From: Clostridia bacterium | GTDB lineage: Bacteria > Bacillota > Clostridia > Oscillospirales > Acutalibacteraceae | Assembly (NCBI GenBank): GCA_900766945.1 | Contig: CAAFXD010000035.1 | Location: forward strand, 1 to 5,421 | Reading direction: 5' to 3' | Length of the DNA stretch: 5,421 nt | Shown here: positions 4,413 through 5,421 of the stretch, piece after piece | Layout of the letters: the number at the start of each line of letters is the position of its first letter | How positions within the stretch are numbered: position 1 is the first letter of the stretch | The notes under the pieces: model-generated | Database searches by the model: none | What the model was told of the DNA's origin: nothing | The model's input: the letters and a program-made list of their open reading frames with translations, nothing else | Program-made: the position numbers and the translations under genes

Positions 4413-5421
4413 AGGCAGAAATTTCGCCGCACGCACTTGGCGGCACAATTCCCGCTATTTCCTCTAAATCCGATGCGCACCGTTTGTTAATAGCCGCCGC
4501 GCTTGCCGATAAGCCCACCGTGCTGTTTTGCAATGTGCTGTCCGAGGATATTCGCGCAACGGCGGAGTGTTTACGGGCGCTCGGCGCAAGTATCGAATAC
4601 GGGGAAAACCAAATCACCGTCGAGCCGATTATAAGGAATACGGCAGAACAGACCGTGCAACTCGACTGCGGCGAAAGCGGCTCCACCTTACGCTTTTTAC
4701 TGCCTGTGGTGTCCGCACTCGGCAAAAACGGCGTGTTTTCCGGAAAAGGCAGACTGCCCGAACGCCCCGTGACCGATTTGCGCAACGCCATGGGCGAACA
4801 CGGCGTGACTTTTTCGCCGCCGTGGGTGTTCCCGATTGAAACAAAAGGACAGTTGACGGCGGGCAAATTCACTTTAAAAGGCAATGTCAGTTCACAATAT
4901 GTGACGGGGCTGTTGTTTGCCCTGCCCTTGCTCCCCGGCGACAGCGAAATTGAACTGTTGCCGCCCGTGGAGTCAAAAGCCTATATTGATATGACGCTTT
5001 CCACCCTGCACACCTTCGGCATTGCGGTGGAACCCACGGAAAATACCTATAAAATCCGCGGCGGGCAAGCCTATAAAAGCCCCGAAACCGTCACGGTGGA
5101 CGGGGATTGGTCCAATGCCGCGTTTTTCTTGACGGCGGGGGCGCTCGGCGCGCCTGTCACGGGGACAGGCTTAAATCTCCACTCTGTGCAAGGCGATAAA
5201 GCCATTTTAGATGTTCTCGTGAAAATGGGCGCAAAAATCGAAGTGAACGGCGACGCGGTCACGGTATCGCCCGCGCCCTTAAAAGGCGTACAGATTGACG
5301 CGTCGGGCATTCCCGATTTGGTGCCGATTTTGTCCGTTGCGGCGGCCGCCTGCGAAAGCGGCGCGACCACCGTTACCAATGCCGCACGGTTGCGGATAAA
5401 AGAGAGCGATCGACTGGCGGC
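4409..5421 (+). CDS. aroA: 3-phosphoshikimate 1-carboxyvinyltransferase (EPSP synthase), 3' end missing
   Basis: It transfers the enolpyruvyl group of phosphoenolpyruvate to shikimate 3-phosphate, the sixth shikimate-pathway step. The frame is open to the window edge with 337 residues visible; the family is usually 410-430, so roughly 75-90 residues are missing. Motifs seen are SKSDAHR at 19-25 (substrate-binding Lys20 and Arg25), CGESGSTLRF at 87-96, GRLPERPVTDL at 114-124, SSQYVTGLL at 161-169, ESKAYIDMT at 188-196, DGDWSNAAFF at 231-240, the conserved Asp in IPDLVP at 301-306 and RIKESDRLA at the edge. The Gly of the GxSGSTLR loop (residue 91) that aligns with Gly96 of the E. coli enzyme is kept. 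The start overlaps the aroB stop as ATGA, with AGGGG (4396-4400) 8 nt upstream. Confidence 0.96.
   Translation, partial: MKAEISPHALGGTIPAISSKSDAHRLLIAAALADKPTVLFCNVLSEDIRATAECLRALGASIEYGENQITVEPIIRNTAEQTVQLDCGESGSTLRFLLPVVSALGKNGVFSGKGRLPERPVTDLRNAMGEHGVTFSPPWVFPIETKGQLTAGKFTLKGNVSSQYVTGLLFALPLLPGDSEIELLPPVESKAYIDMTLSTLHTFGIAVEPTENTYKIRGGQAYKSPETVTVDGDWSNAAFFLTAGALGAPVTGTGLNLHSVQGDKAILDVLVKMGAKIEVNGDAVTVSPAPLKGVQIDASGIPDLVPILSVAAAACESGATTVTNAARLRIKESDRLA

Noticed and set aside
4378..4884. Minus-strand open frame of 168 codons opposite aroA
   Set aside because: It lies antisense to strong EPSP synthase motifs and shows low-complexity Ser/Pro-rich translation typical of shadow frames.

Overview
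The window looks like a chromosomal piece of a Clostridia-like Firmicute. This is an inference from three things: the aroF-tyrA-aroB-aroA gene order, the type of DAHP synthase, and GC-rich palindromic intergenic repeats of a kind I associate with uncultured Clostridiales. No taxonomic marker gene is present, so it is a moderate-confidence guess.

Layout from left to right. Positions 1-276 hold no gene. They are packed with short perfect or near-perfect palindromes and a two-copy direct repeat. Positions 277-1068 on the minus strand encode a biotin protein ligase (BirA family) without the DNA-binding domain. Positions 1069-1300 are a divergent control region: a minus-strand promoter for birA, an 18-bp perfect palindrome, and a strong plus-strand promoter. 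Positions 1301-1457 form a leader with a 30-residue peptide rich in Phe and Tyr, followed by an intrinsic terminator. Positions 1499-5421 hold four tightly packed genes: aroF (DAHP synthase), tyrA (prephenate dehydrogenase), aroB (3-dehydroquinate synthase) and aroA (EPSP synthase, cut by the right edge).

The four genes supply the first, second and sixth steps of the shikimate pathway plus the committed step to tyrosine, so the operon serves aromatic amino acid synthesis. Gaps of 5 nt, 5 nt and a 4-nt ATGA overlap indicate one transcript. Further pathway genes probably follow beyond the window.

The main discovery is the leader. Translation of 1301-1393 gives a peptide with HFYFYFTSFF at residues 10-19. 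Downstream, three RNA segments can form mutually exclusive hairpins: an anti-antiterminator (12 bp), an antiterminator (10 + 8 bp) and a terminator (9 bp plus six U). This is the complete logic of ribosome-mediated attenuation, as in the enterobacterial pheA and trp leaders. Firmicutes normally control such genes with T-box or protein-based systems, and no T-box signature is visible here.
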